This document shows, piece after piece, positions 18,744-27,469 of a stretch of DNA of 64,000 nt. The notes under the pieces are model-generated. The model was not told the origin of the DNA and did not search any database. It saw only the letters and a list, made by a program, of their open reading frames with translations. The stretch lies in NCBI RefSeq assembly GCF_025561445.1, contig NZ_CP095096.1, positions 62,001 to 126,000 on the forward strand, written 5' to 3'. This DNA comes from Staphylococcus sp. IVB6181 (GTDB taxonomy: Bacteria; Bacillota; Bacilli; Staphylococcales; Staphylococcaceae). A program made the position numbers and the translations under genes. Position 1 is the first letter of the stretch, and each line of letters starts with the position of its first letter.

Positions 18744-18866
18744 ATGATTAAACAGTTAATAAGATCATAGATTTTTATCAGTTGACGCAGTAAAGAGACA
18801 AAGGTATTATATTAATAATTATACATTTAAATAAATAAAGATGAATTTAAGTCAGAAGGTGACACC

Positions 18867-19997
18867 ATGAGCAAACTATTTCAAAATTATAAACGTGCAC
18901 AAATTGAATTCGTGAAGGCAGAAGGCAATGTATTAATCGATACCGAAGGCAAGCATTATTTAGATTTTTCTTCTGGTATCGGTGTAACGAACTTAGGCTT
19001 TCACCCCTATGTAGAAGCAGCACTCCAACAACAAGCAGATCAGATATGGCACACACCAAATATTTACTTAAACCAACTTCAAGAAGAAGTGACAGAGAAG
19101 TTGATGGGTGACACAGAGTATTTAGCTTTCTTTTGTAATAGCGGGGCAGAAGCGAATGAAGCAGCTATCAAACTTGCACGTAAAGCGACAGGAAAACAAG
19201 AAATCATAACCTTTAAACAATCTTTTCATGGCAGAACGTTTGGTTCTATGTCTGCGACAGGGCAAGATAAAATCAAACATGGCTTTGGAGATGGTGTACC
19301 GCACTTTAAATATGCGGCATTTAATGATTTAGAAAGTGTGAAACAACTGATTACAACAGATACGGCTGCTATTATGCTTGAGCTGATTCAAGGCGAGTCT
19401 GGGATTATTATTGCGGATCAAGCTTTTGTTCAAGGCCTTGTACAGCTCTGCAAAGATAAGAATATCTTGTTGATTGTTGATGAAGTACAAACAGGAATGG
19501 GACGTACGGGTAAACTTTTCGCATTCGAGCATTATCATATCGAACCTGATATCTATACTCTCGCAAAAGGTTTAGGCAATGGTGTACCAGTAGGGGCGAT
19601 GTTAGGCAAAGCTGAATTAGGACCAGCTTTTGATTACGGCAGTCATGGTTCGACTTTCGGCGGTAATAAATTAGCAATGGCCGCAAGTTCTGCGACATTA
19701 AATGTGATGAAATCCCCTGACTTTCTTGCGAAAAGCTTTGAAAAAGGCGAATACCTGAAAAGACAATTACAAGAAAAACTGAAAGATAAATCCTCTGTCA
19801 TTGAAGTACGCGGACTGGGACATATGATAGGTATAGAGACAACACAACCCCTGAACGAAGCAGTAGAAAACGCAAGATCAAAAGGATTGATTGTACTCAC
19901 TGCAGGCACTAACGTCATTCGCTTACTGCCGCCTTTAACTTTAAGCAAAGAAGAAATTGATCAAGGTATCCATATATTAGTTGATGTTTTAACATAA
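18867..19997 (+). CDS. argD: Acetylornithine aminotransferase
   Basis: 376 residues, the usual length for ArgD. Class-III aminotransferase motifs are seen: NSGAEANEAA (91-100), SFHGRTFGSM, VDEVQTGMGRTG (204-215), the PLP lysine Lys234 in TLAKGLGNGVP, and GSHGSTFGGN. AGAAGGTGA precedes the ATG. It acts in arginine biosynthesis, converting N-acetylglutamate semialdehyde to N-acetylornithine, and often also takes succinyldiaminopimelate. No other arg gene is near. It is a single-gene unit, terminated at 20003-20046. Confidence 0.9.
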   Translation: MSKLFQNYKRAQIEFVKAEGNVLIDTEGKHYLDFSSGIGVTNLGFHPYVEAALQQQADQIWHTPNIYLNQLQEEVTEKLMGDTEYLAFFCNSGAEANEAAIKLARKATGKQEIITFKQSFHGRTFGSMSATGQDKIKHGFGDGVPHFKYAAFNDLESVKQLITTDTAAIMLELIQGESGIIIADQAFVQGLVQLCKDKNILLIVDEVQTGMGRTGKLFAFEHYHIEPDIYTLAKGLGNGVPVGAMLGKAELGPAFDYGSHGSTFGGNKLAMAASSATLNVMKSPDFLAKSFEKGEYLKRQLQEKLKDKSSVIEVRGLGHMIGIETTQPLNEAVENARSKGLIVLTAGTNVIRLLPPLTLSKEEIDQGIHILVDVLT

Positions 19998-20002
19998 CGA
20001 AG

Positions 20003-20046
20003 AAAACTGAGGCACAGCAGTTTGTAATTGCTGGTCTCAGTTTTTA
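20003..20046 (+). terminator. Terminator after argD
   Basis: AAACTGAG / CTCAGTTT stem with an inner CAGCAG/TGCTG extension, followed by TTTTT. Confidence 0.8.
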
Positions 20047-20150
20047 TTTCATCAGCTCTACAAATTTAAATAGAGATGATATGATGAAAGAGATAAAAAG
20101 GCGGCACATTTGCGTAAGCGAGTCTGTCAGCATAAGGGGAATAAGCACTC

Positions 20151-21146
20151 ATGAAGAAAGTATCAATTAAAGATGTCGCAAAAGAAGCAGGTGTATCCTT
20201 AACAACGGTTTCGCACATTTTAAATCATAAACAAGAACGCTTTTCTCAAGCGACAATTGATAAAGTTTTAACGGCTAAAGATAAATTAAATTACATACCA
20301 AATAAAAATGCCCAACAATTAAGAGGTCATACGATTAAATTGATCGGTGTCTTAGTACCTAGTTTAACGAATCCCTTCTTTTCAGCTATTATGCAAAGTA
20401 TGGAACAACATAAACCGGATTACGTGGATTTATTCTTCTTAAGTACTTCAGGCGACCATTTAGAACACAACATCAAGCATTTAGTCGAAAGAGGAATGGA
20501 TGGTTTAGTTATTGCCCGTTTAATCGACCAGCCTGAAAGTATGAACAACTATTTAGAACGGCATAATGTACCTTATGTTGTATTGGATCAAAGTGAAGAT
20601 AATGGCTATACCGATATTATTCGAACTGATGAACAAACAGGCGGTGCTTTAGCCGCAGAGCATTTAATCCACCTCAACCATCAACACATAGCTATCGTTC
20701 ACCCTAATGAAATGATGTCGAATATGCAAGCACGTGTAAAAGGTTTCGAAGATTACTGCAAAACACACAATATTCCTATGCCGGTAAAAATAGAAACAAA
20801 ATTATCTCCATCCGGCGGTAAACAAATTGCAGAACAAATTATCCAAAGCAATGTGACAGCTGTTTTTGCGATTAATGATGAAATGGCTATCGGTATATTG
20901 CGTGGTCTAAGAGAACATGGGAAATCTGTCCCTGAAGATATCTCAGTAGTAGGCTATGACAATATCAGTTTCTCACAATACATGACACCTGCATTGACGA
21001 CTGTGGCACAACCGATTGCGTTAATAGGCGAAACTGCATTAAGACTGATTGTGAAGAAAGTTACGGACAAAGCACAAGGTGTAGAACGTGTTGAACTGCC
21101 GAATAAATTGGTAATCAGAGAAACAACCGATTATTTAAATGAATAA
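20151..21146 (+). CDS. rbsR: Ribose operon repressor, LacI family
   Basis: 331 residues. LacI-type HTH at the N-terminus (SIKDVAKEAGVSLTTVSHILN) with a hinge helix, followed by a periplasmic-binding-like sugar domain (about 60-330). It is immediately upstream of rbsU, rbsD and rbsK, and a 14-bp palindrome lies in front of rbsU. Ribose-type regulation is therefore inferred from context and family. AAGGGGA upstream of the ATG serves as ribosome site. Confidence 0.88.
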   Translation: MKKVSIKDVAKEAGVSLTTVSHILNHKQERFSQATIDKVLTAKDKLNYIPNKNAQQLRGHTIKLIGVLVPSLTNPFFSAIMQSMEQHKPDYVDLFFLSTSGDHLEHNIKHLVERGMDGLVIARLIDQPESMNNYLERHNVPYVVLDQSEDNGYTDIIRTDEQTGGALAAEHLIHLNHQHIAIVHPNEMMSNMQARVKGFEDYCKTHNIPMPVKIETKLSPSGGKQIAEQIIQSNVTAVFAINDEMAIGILRGLREHGKSVPEDISVVGYDNISFSQYMTPALTTVAQPIALIGETALRLIVKKVTDKAQGVERVELPNKLVIRETTDYLNE

Positions 21147-21157
21147 TTCTTATTAAA

Positions 21158-21197
21158 GACGAGGCGCTTATTTTAATATAAGTGCACTCGTTTTTTA
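21158..21197 (+). terminator. Terminator after rbsR
   Basis: ACGAG and CTCGT flank a CGCTTA / TAAGTG inner stem, followed by TTTTTTATT. Confidence 0.7.
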
Positions 21198-21221
21198 TTG
21201 TGGCGAAAATCTTAAATCGAT

Positions 21222-21236
21222 ATGAAAACGTATACA
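21222..21236. promoter_or_regulatory. CcpA cre site of the rbs operon
   Basis: ATGAAAACGTATACA matches the catabolite-responsive-element consensus WTGNAANCGNWNNCW at every position, about 80 bp before rbsU. Glucose repression through CcpA is the likely effect. Confidence 0.75.
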
Positions 21237-21268
21237 AATGAGTAGAAAAGTGCTAGTATGTGATTAAA

Positions 21269-21282
21269 GTAAAACGTTTTAC
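21269..21282. promoter_or_regulatory. Probable RbsR operator
   Basis: Perfect 14-bp palindrome GTAAAACGTTTTAC with a central CG, the usual form of a LacI-family operator, between rbsR and rbsU. Confidence 0.7.
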
Positions 21283-21318
21283 TAAAACGACATTCAGAAA
21301 AAAATAGAGGTGTTAATC

Positions 21319-22200
21319 ATGAATATAGTCGCTTTGCTTATTGGTTTAGGACCGTTGCTTGGTTGGGGTTTATTCCCGACAATAGCTTCTAAATTCGGAG
21401 GTAAGCCGGTTCACCAAATCATCGGTACAACCGTAGGGACGTTGATTTTCGCATTAGTCTTTGCGGGTATTACAGCACAGCATTTCCCTACAGGCATGAA
21501 TCTAATCTTTGCACTGCTTTCAGGTGCAGGCTGGTGTTTCGGACAGATTTTAACGTTTAAAGCATTTGAATTAATCGGATCATCCAGAGCTATGCCGGTC
21601 ACAACAGCCTTCCAGCTTTTAGGCGCATCTTTATGGGGTGTATTTGCCCTAGGGAACTGGCCGGGTGTGACAAATAAAATTATCGGCTTTGTCGCATTAA
21701 TCGTTATTTTAATCGGTGCACGTATGACAGTTTGGAGTGAACATCCAGAAGCACAAAACAGTGGACAGTTAAGAAAAGCAGTTGTCATTTTACTGATTGG
21801 TGAAATCGGTTATTGGCTGTATTCAGCTGCACCGCAAGCGACAGACATCGGTGGTAAAGCAGCCTTTTTACCGCAAGCCATGGGTATGGTTTTAGTCGCA
21901 GTCATTTATGGCTTAGTCTTTATCAAAAAGGACAATCCATTTAAAAACAAAATTACTTGGCTTCAAATTATTTCAGGTTTCTTCTTCGCATTTGCGGCTT
22001 TAACTTATTTAATTTCAGCCCAACCGGATATGAACGGTTTAGCAACAGGCTTTATTTTATCTCAAACATCTGTAGTACTTGCGACATTAACAGGTATTTA
22101 TTTCTTGAATCAACGCAAAACCAAAAAAGAAATGGCAATCACAGTCATTGGTTTGGTTCTGATTTTAGCTGCGGCTACAGTCACAGTCTTTATTAAATAA
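21319..22200 (+). CDS. rbsU: Ribose uptake protein, GRP sugar transporter family
   Basis: 293 residues from the ATG at 21319 (AGAGG 9 bp upstream; the GTG three codons earlier is too close). Ten hydrophobic helices span the length, as in the GRP/RbsU-GlcU family, with the conserved [20 protein letters not shown] start, the motif [17 protein letters not shown] and the end [16 protein letters not shown]. The protein takes up ribose in lactobacilli and staphylococci. First gene of the rbsU-rbsD-rbsK operon. Confidence 0.9.
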   Translation: MNIVALLIGLGPLLGWGLFPTIASKFGGKPVHQIIGTTVGTLIFALVFAGITAQHFPTGMNLIFALLSGAGWCFGQILTFKAFELIGSSRAMPVTTAFQLLGASLWGVFALGNWPGVTNKIIGFVALIVILIGARMTVWSEHPEAQNSGQLRKAVVILLIGEIGYWLYSAAPQATDIGGKAAFLPQAMGMVLVAVIYGLVFIKKDNPFKNKITWLQIISGFFFAFAALTYLISAQPDMNGLATGFILSQTSVVLATLTGIYFLNQRKTKKEMAITVIGLVLILAAATVTVFIK

Positions 22201-22217
22201 ACATGGAGGGAATAGAA

Positions 22218-22622
22218 ATGAAGAAAACCCCTGTATTAAATAGTTATGTATCTCAAGCTATCGCAACAATCGGACATTATGATTTACTTACAATTAATGA
22301 TGCCGGCATGCCGATACCAAATGATGAACGCAGAATCGATTTAGCAGTAACGAAAGCACTGCCGCGTTTCATTGATGTATTAGAAACAGTGTTGAGCGAA
22401 TTAAAAGTTCAAAAAATCTATTTAGCTGAAGAAATCAAAACAAATAATCCAAAACAATTAAAAGCGATTAAAGGATTGCTTGAAGAAGATGTGGAAATTG
22501 AATTTATTCCTCATTCAGAAATGAAAGCATATCTGAGTCATCCTTTAAATAAAGGTAATATCCGTACAGGCGAAATCACACCATTTTCAAATATTATTTT
22601 AGAATCTAATGTGACTTTTTAG
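22218..22622 (+). CDS. rbsD: D-ribose pyranase
   Basis: 134 residues from the ATG at 22218, with GGAGGG 8 bp upstream. The RbsD/FucU pattern is clear: [40 protein letters not shown] and the terminal [17 protein letters not shown]. The enzyme converts beta-pyranose to beta-furanose ribose before phosphorylation. rbsK follows after 16 bp. Confidence 0.92.
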   Translation: MKKTPVLNSYVSQAIATIGHYDLLTINDAGMPIPNDERRIDLAVTKALPRFIDVLETVLSELKVQKIYLAEEIKTNNPKQLKAIKGLLEEDVEIEFIPHSEMKAYLSHPLNKGNIRTGEITPFSNIILESNVTF

Positions 22623-22638
22623 ATAAGGAGTGAACACG

Positions 22639-23547
22639 ATGACGAATAAAGTAGTAATTTTAGGATCAACGAATGTGGATCAGTTCCTAACAGTTGAGCG
22701 TTATGCCAAACCAGGCGAAACGCTTCACGTCAAAGAAGGACAAAAGAAATACGGTGGCGGTAAAGGTGCCAACCAAGCGATTGCGACAGCACGTATGAAC
22801 GCAGATACCACATTTATTTCAAAAGTCGGCAAAGATGGTTTAGCAGACTTTATGTTTGATGGTTTCAAAGAAGCAGGTATGAATACTGAATATATTACAG
22901 AATCAGAAACAGCAGATACCGGCCAAGCGTTTATTACAGTCGATAAAGACGGCAGTAATACAATTTACGTCTATGGCGGTGCGAATATGGATATTACACC
23001 TGAAGATGTAGAACAAGCTGAAGCAGTAATTAAAGCAGCGGATTATGTAGTGGCACAATTAGAAGTCCCTGTACCGGCAATCATCCGTGCATTTGAAATT
23101 GCACGCGAACACAACGTTACAACAATTTTAAACCCTGCACCTGCAAGTGAATTGCCAGAATCACTGTTAAAACTCATCGATGTGATTATTCCGAATGAAT
23201 TTGAAGCTGAAATTCTATCAGGTATTCCAGTGAAAGATGAAAACTCAATGGCACAAAATGCAGACTACTTCTTAAACTTAGGCATTAAAGTCGTTTTGAT
23301 TACAATAGGTGCACAAGGTACGTATTACGCTGTAAAAGGCAACTCTGGCCTTGTAAAAGCTTATAAAGTAGATGTAGTAGATACAACCGCTGCAGGCGAT
23401 ACATTCATCGGTGCCTTTGTCAGTGCTTTTGATATGAAACAAATGAATCTAGAAAAGGCCATTGATTTTGCGAATAAAGCAGCTTCTTACACAGTTCAAA
23501 AATCAGGTGCACAGATTTCAATTCCATTCGCAAAAGATATTAAGTAG
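22639..23547 (+). CDS. rbsK: Ribokinase
   Basis: 302 residues from the ATG at 22639 (AAGGAG 9 bp upstream). PfkB-family signatures: GSTNVDQF near the N-terminus, GGGKGANQAIATARM, and the C-terminal anion-hole/base motif DTTAAGDTFIGAF. The enzyme makes ribose-5-P from ribose and ATP. Last gene of the operon. Confidence 0.92.
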   Translation: MTNKVVILGSTNVDQFLTVERYAKPGETLHVKEGQKKYGGGKGANQAIATARMNADTTFISKVGKDGLADFMFDGFKEAGMNTEYITESETADTGQAFITVDKDGSNTIYVYGGANMDITPEDVEQAEAVIKAADYVVAQLEVPVPAIIRAFEIAREHNVTTILNPAPASELPESLLKLIDVIIPNEFEAEILSGIPVKDENSMAQNADYFLNLGIKVVLITIGAQGTYYAVKGNSGLVKAYKVDVVDTTAAGDTFIGAFVSAFDMKQMNLEKAIDFANKAASYTVQKSGAQISIPFAKDIK

Positions 23548-23568
23548 AGCTGTAAAAATCATTAAATT

Positions 23569-23617
23569 TAAAATCAACGTCTCTTTATACAATTAAAAGA
23601 AAGACGTTGATTTTTTA
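23569..23617. terminator. Terminator after rbsK, also for the convergent gene
   Basis: AAATCAACGTCTT stem with AAGACGTTGATTT, tail TTTTTATTT, between convergent genes. Confidence 0.85.
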
Positions 23618-24127
23618 TTTATCCCTAAAATTGATTTTATGCATAATGATATTTATCCAACTGATAAGCAGTATAGGTAGTGTCACAAGATTCAGAGCTT
23701 CTATGTTCAGCATATGCAGAAGCTGCTGTGGATCCACATCTAAGGCTATCTTAGATATTGATTGCGTGACGACTTGGTATAAAGTTAAATATACTAGAAG
23801 CCATTGAATAAAGTACTCTGCAATAGTAAGTACTAAATCGTCATGAAACCACTTTTTGAAAAACGCATGCATTATGAAAAATTCAATGATACTGCTTGCT
23901 AAAACAGATAATAAACCGAGGGTAAACAAACTATTTCCTAAATTAATGAATGAATCTATACCTATTATAATAAGCAAACCTAATATAAGTGATAGGCTAG
24001 AACTCACAATGAGTATGATGATTAACATTGATGATTTAATAAATACATGCTTGCGCTTTCCTAAATTTGCAAAGTAATCAATTAAGAAGAACATAATGAT
24101 AATTAAAATGAAATTCAACCAATTCAT
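23615..24127 (-). CDS. Membrane protein of unknown function
   Basis: 170 residues from the ATG at 24127 (AAAGG upstream; a longer TTG/ATG start would overlap the divergent gene's promoter region). Four to five hydrophobic helices make up most of the protein, with only short charged loops (FANLGKRKHVF, KKWFHDD). No domain is recognised. Divergent from the CPBP-type gene at 24240, which begins only 113 bp away. Confidence 0.6.
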   Translation of the reverse strand: MNWLNFILIIIMFFLIDYFANLGKRKHVFIKSSMLIIILIVSSSLSLILGLLIIIGIDSFINLGNSLFTLGLLSVLASSIIEFFIMHAFFKKWFHDDLVLTIAEYFIQWLLVYLTLYQVVTQSISKIALDVDPQQLLHMLNIEALNLVTLPILLISWINIIMHKINFRDK

Positions 24128-24239
24128 GGATACATAACCTTTCTTGTCTGGTTCGTGGGTGTGTACAAATTGTAGTAATTTTCTGTATATGAGATAATTA
24201 CAATCTGTAATATAAATATTATATAATGGAGAACAACAT

Positions 24240-25084
24240 ATGAACAATCAATTTCAACAAGAGTATCAAGGCAATTGGTTAAAATTTTCGTTTATCACAG
24301 TAGGACTCTTTATTTTAGGCAGCTTTATAGCTGCACCATTTTATTGGCTGATAGCACAAAACCCAGTGAAAGATATATTAATGGTAGCAATAGCATTTTT
24401 AGCAGAATCCTTATTATTATTGGTCTTTGTGTTAAAAGTTGAAAAAAATGATTTAACAACAATAGGGATTAAGAAACTGAATATAGGAAGTAACTTAATG
24501 AGAGGCGGCAGTTTTGCATTTGTGTTTATGTTGTTAATTATTGTTGGTTTAACAGCAATGCACATGATTGAACTGAACTTAAATATCATGCACGCAGCAT
24601 TGATAGTAAATGTTCTTTTGACATTTCCAGCATTTTGTATTCAAGCAACGACTGAAGAACTTTTCTTTCGAGGGTACTTACAAACGAGATTAACCAAAAG
24701 ATATGGGGATGTCTTTTGGTTAATCTCGTTTCATCAATTATGTTTATGTTAGTACATGTGACTAATCCTAATATTACGTTGATTGGTATCGCAAATATTT
24801 TCTTGGCAGGTATCTTTTTAAGTTTGGTTTATAGATTAGACGGATCTATATGGTCAGTTGCAGGTTTCCATATCATCTGGAATTTTGTACAAAACTCACT
24901 ATACGGTATCAATGTCAGCGGTAATTCATTGGGATTGAGTATCATGAATACACACTATCTGAAAGACAACTATTTAACAGGAGGAAGTATGGGAATTGAA
25001 GGCAGTATTTTTGTAACTGGATGCTTTGTTATAATCATTCTCTACCTTGTTAGAAAAATAAAAGTACAAAAGATACAATCATAG
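24240..25084 (+). pseudogene. CPBP-family intramembrane metalloprotease, frameshifted
   Basis: The frame from the ATG at 24240 has several membrane helices and the CPBP motif EELFFRGYLQTRL (catalytic Glu-Glu and Arg). It ends abnormally at 24752 after the unrelated ISFHQLCLC. The family sequence continues in the -1 frame with NLVSSIMFMLVHVTNP (second His motif) and FHIIWNFVQNSLYG (third) to 25084. One missing base near 24712-24722 explains it; with it restored, the protein would be about 281 residues. The site lies within a perfect 20-bp inverted repeat (24682-24731). Staphylococcal members of this family include homologues of the prenyl-protein protease and bacteriocin-immunity proteins, so the original role is open. 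Confidence 0.85.
24682..24731. repeat. Perfect 20-bp inverted repeat at the frameshift in the CPBP gene
   Basis: Arm 24682-24701 (AAACGAGATTAACCAAAAGA) and arm 24712-24731 are exact reverse complements around a 10-base loop. No T run follows, so this is not a terminator. It is inside the coding region of a conserved membrane protein and coincides with the one-base loss. Confidence 0.9.
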
Positions 25085-25094
25085 TACTAAGTAA

Positions 25095-25145
25095 TATAAC
25101 GTCCTTAGACAGATAAAGCACATCTGTTTAAGGACGTTATTTATT
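25095..25145. terminator. Bidirectional terminator
   Basis: ATAACGTCCTTA / TAAGGACGTTAT with an inner AGAT/ATCT pair and T-rich and A-rich flanks, between convergent genes. Confidence 0.8.
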
Positions 25146-25150
25146 TCTGC

Positions 25151-25513
25151 TTATCCATATATGAAACAAATAACAACTGTAAGCAGTGTGAGTACCGCAA
25201 ATATCGCAAAACAAGCACAACATTTAAGCCAAGAACTGATTTGACTTGTAACGATGGATTTAAAGAGATAGTAAGCAAGTATCAGAATAAGGGGAATCAA
25301 AACAGGAAGTATGAAAAACCAAATACCTGTCCACACATTTTTGAAAATATGATCAAGGATATTAACAAAGGTATCTCCGCCGATCAGCACTGGAATTATA
25401 AATATCAATAAAAAGATAGAAATAACAAACCAGCATCCATTTCCCATACCGCTAGACCGATAATACAAGGCGTTATAATTACGTTTCGTACGAACTTTAT
25501 TCAATTTCTTCAT
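25151..25513 (-). CDS. Small membrane protein, relative of the one at 26798
   Basis: 120 residues. A basic N-terminus (KKLNKVRTKRNYN), three hydrophobic helices (about 28-48, 62-85 and 98-118) and a cytosolic linker FKSIVTSQISSWLKC. It shares the pattern KNV-x-x-GIW and KSI-x-x-S-x-x-S with the protein encoded at 26798-27163, so the two are related. Both are on the minus strand and flank the haemolysin gene. Ribosome site AGGAGACAG. Function unknown. Confidence 0.6.
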   Translation of the reverse strand: MKKLNKVRTKRNYNALYYRSSGMGNGCWFVISIFLLIFIIPVLIGGDTFVNILDHIFKNVWTGIWFFILPVLIPLILILAYYLFKSIVTSQISSWLKCCACFAIFAVLTLLTVVICFIYG

Positions 25514-25703
25514 AGCTGTCTCCTCTTGGTGTGATTTGTATTTGATTATATCACTGTCAAAATGAAAAACGTATATTAATAATGTAATAACAATTATAAG
25601 TTTTATAAATATGGATTAAGATTATTTGAGTTTCAACACACGCTGCATATGCATATAGTACACTTTGGTAGATTTTACAGTCTATGAAAGAGGAGAAATA
25701 GAA

Positions 25704-26678
25704 ATGAAGAAAAAGATTATCTCAATAGTTATACTTACAATCGGTGTGATGTTGGGTTATGGCAATTACATGCAAGCACAAAATCATACATATCCTAATG
25801 ACTTAAAGTTGACGACACACAACGTTTATTTCATGCCGCGTGCACTGTATCCTAATTGGGGGCAAGTTCAAAGAGCACAGTTAATACCCAAAGCAGACTA
25901 TATGCAAAATCAAGATGTTGTTATCTTGAATGAACTTTTTGACGAAACCGCATCACAAGAACTTAGAAATCAATTAAAAGAACAGTACCCGTACCAAACA
26001 CCAACAGTAGGTAAAGACCAAAGCGAAGCATGGCATCAGACTTCGGGGAATTATGTATCAGCACGATTTACGAGCGGAGGTGTGGGGCTTGTCAGTAAAT
26101 GGCCGATTGAACGTCAAGAACAACATATCTATACTACAAAAGGATGCGGTGCGGATGCATTAGCTAATAAAGGATTTGCCTATATTAAAATTAATAAAAA
26201 CGGACATCCATATCATATTATAGGAACACATCTTCAAGCAGAAGATAGTACATGTTCTAAAGGAAAAGATAAAGAAGTCCGAGCGAATCAAATGAAAGAG
26301 ATTCAGCAGTTTATTAAAGAAAAACAAATTCCTGAAAATGAAGCGGTCTTTATTGGCGGAGATTTAAATGTGATTAAAGGGACAGAAGAATATCAAGCAA
26401 TGTTCCAAAACTTAAATGCAGCACAACCTACAAGTTATCAAGGTGTACAGTATTCTTGGGATACAAGTACGAATGGTATTGCAAATTATAATTATCCGAA
26501 ACTATCGCCGCAGCATTTGGATTACATCTTGCCTGAAAAAAATCATGCACAACCTGACACTTGGAATCAAAAAGTACATCAAGAAAAATCTCCGAAATGG
26601 ACGGTTAAGTCTTGGGGTAAAACATACGAGTACAATGATTATTCGGATCATTACCCCGTTTCAGCATCATCTGATTAA
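25704..26678 (+). CDS. hlb: Beta-haemolysin-type sphingomyelinase C
   Basis: 324 residues from the ATG at 25704 (AAAGAGGAG upstream), with a signal peptide of about 25 residues. The DNase-I-fold sphingomyelinase residues are all present: Glu77 (ILNE), His176 (IIGTHLQ), Asp220 and Asn222 (GGDLN), and Asp315-His316 (YSDHYP). Cys148 and Cys184 fit the conserved disulfide. S. aureus beta-toxin is 330 residues, so the gene is full length. It would cleave sphingomyelin to ceramide and phosphocholine. It is monocistronic and flanked by two small membrane protein genes. Confidence 0.92.
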   Translation: MKKKIISIVILTIGVMLGYGNYMQAQNHTYPNDLKLTTHNVYFMPRALYPNWGQVQRAQLIPKADYMQNQDVVILNELFDETASQELRNQLKEQYPYQTPTVGKDQSEAWHQTSGNYVSARFTSGGVGLVSKWPIERQEQHIYTTKGCGADALANKGFAYIKINKNGHPYHIIGTHLQAEDSTCSKGKDKEVRANQMKEIQQFIKEKQIPENEAVFIGGDLNVIKGTEEYQAMFQNLNAAQPTSYQGVQYSWDTSTNGIANYNYPKLSPQHLDYILPEKNHAQPDTWNQKVHQEKSPKWTVKSWGKTYEYNDYSDHYPVSASSD

Positions 26679-26759
26679 TATAACGCGTTGATGAAACACT
26701 AATAAATGAGCCGTTTTTGTAGGAATGGTTAAGTGATATGAGAATGAATATAGAAATGC

Positions 26760-26797
26760 TAAAAAGTTGAACTTTGCAGGTTCAACTTTTTGCGTTT
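26760..26797. terminator. Bidirectional terminator after hlb
   Basis: AAAAAGTTGAAC / GTTCAACTTTTT perfect stem with a short TTTGCAG loop, between the convergent hlb and the minus-strand gene. Confidence 0.85.
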
Positions 26798-27163
26798 TTA
26801 GAAAATCAATTGGAATAAATACATCACAAAGAATGCGCCGATAATCGTCGCAATAATACTTAAAATCTTACCGATAAAACTTAAATGACTAACGATGATA
26901 CTTTTAATAATGAAAATGGCGATAATGAATAGTACAGGATAAAAAATAAGATAAATAATAAATGAAATAACAGCCCATATACCGCCGAATACATTTTTAG
27001 TCAGATTCATAGCATCGCTGTCGCCAGTGAAAAAGCCGACAACCATTATAAAAATCAATAATGCAAAACCACTTGTGCAGCCGCATCCACAACCTTTTTC
27101 GGTGGGTTTGAAAATTAACGTACCATCACTTTTCTTATAGAGCTTTCCCTCTACTTCTTCCAT
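26798..27163 (-). CDS. Small membrane protein with a Cys-Gly motif, relative of the one at 25151
   Basis: 121 residues from the ATG at 27163 (TAGGAGG upstream). The N-terminal stretch contains GCGCGCTSG, then helices at about 36-48, 60-85 and 95-118. The segment KNVFGGIW followed by KSIIVSHLSFIGK matches the protein at 25151. Function unknown; whether the Cys-Gly motif binds a metal cannot be told. Confidence 0.6.
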   Translation of the reverse strand: MEEVEGKLYKKSDGTLIFKPTEKGCGCGCTSGFALLIFIMVVGFFTGDSDAMNLTKNVFGGIWAVISFIIYLIFYPVLFIIAIFIIKSIIVSHLSFIGKILSIIATIIGAFFVMYLFQLIF

Positions 27164-27469
27164 ATATAACCTCCTATACAATAGATAAAAATAATTATAA
27201 CATGGTGCAATGCGTTATAAGTATATCTTTTGATAGTTTATTATTATGTTAAAGCAGAGGTAAAAGCATTTGTTGCTATATATAACAGATGATTATACAT
27301 TCACTCATATGAACATATAGTCGAGTATTTGCCTATATGGATAAGGTTATTTTAATTTTATTAACAATTATCTTAATCCAACTTAATATTCTATTAATAT
27401 CAAATATCTACAATCAAAGTATCATGCTGAAAAGCAGACCTAACTATAGACAGAGAGGCTGAATTGAAG
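27164..27469. other. 306-bp AT-rich gap before the lipase gene
   Basis: No coding frame or hairpin of note. The last part, which must hold the lipase promoter and leader, is very AT-rich with no consensus -35/-10 pair that I can call. Confidence 0.5.

Noticed and set aside
18744..18866. Arginine-repressor box or T-box before argD
   Set aside because: The AT-rich stretch has only loose resemblance to an ARG box and no T-box hairpin or specifier loop.
24682..24731. Terminator inside the CPBP gene
   Set aside because: The stem is perfect but no T run follows on either strand, and it lies within a conserved coding region.
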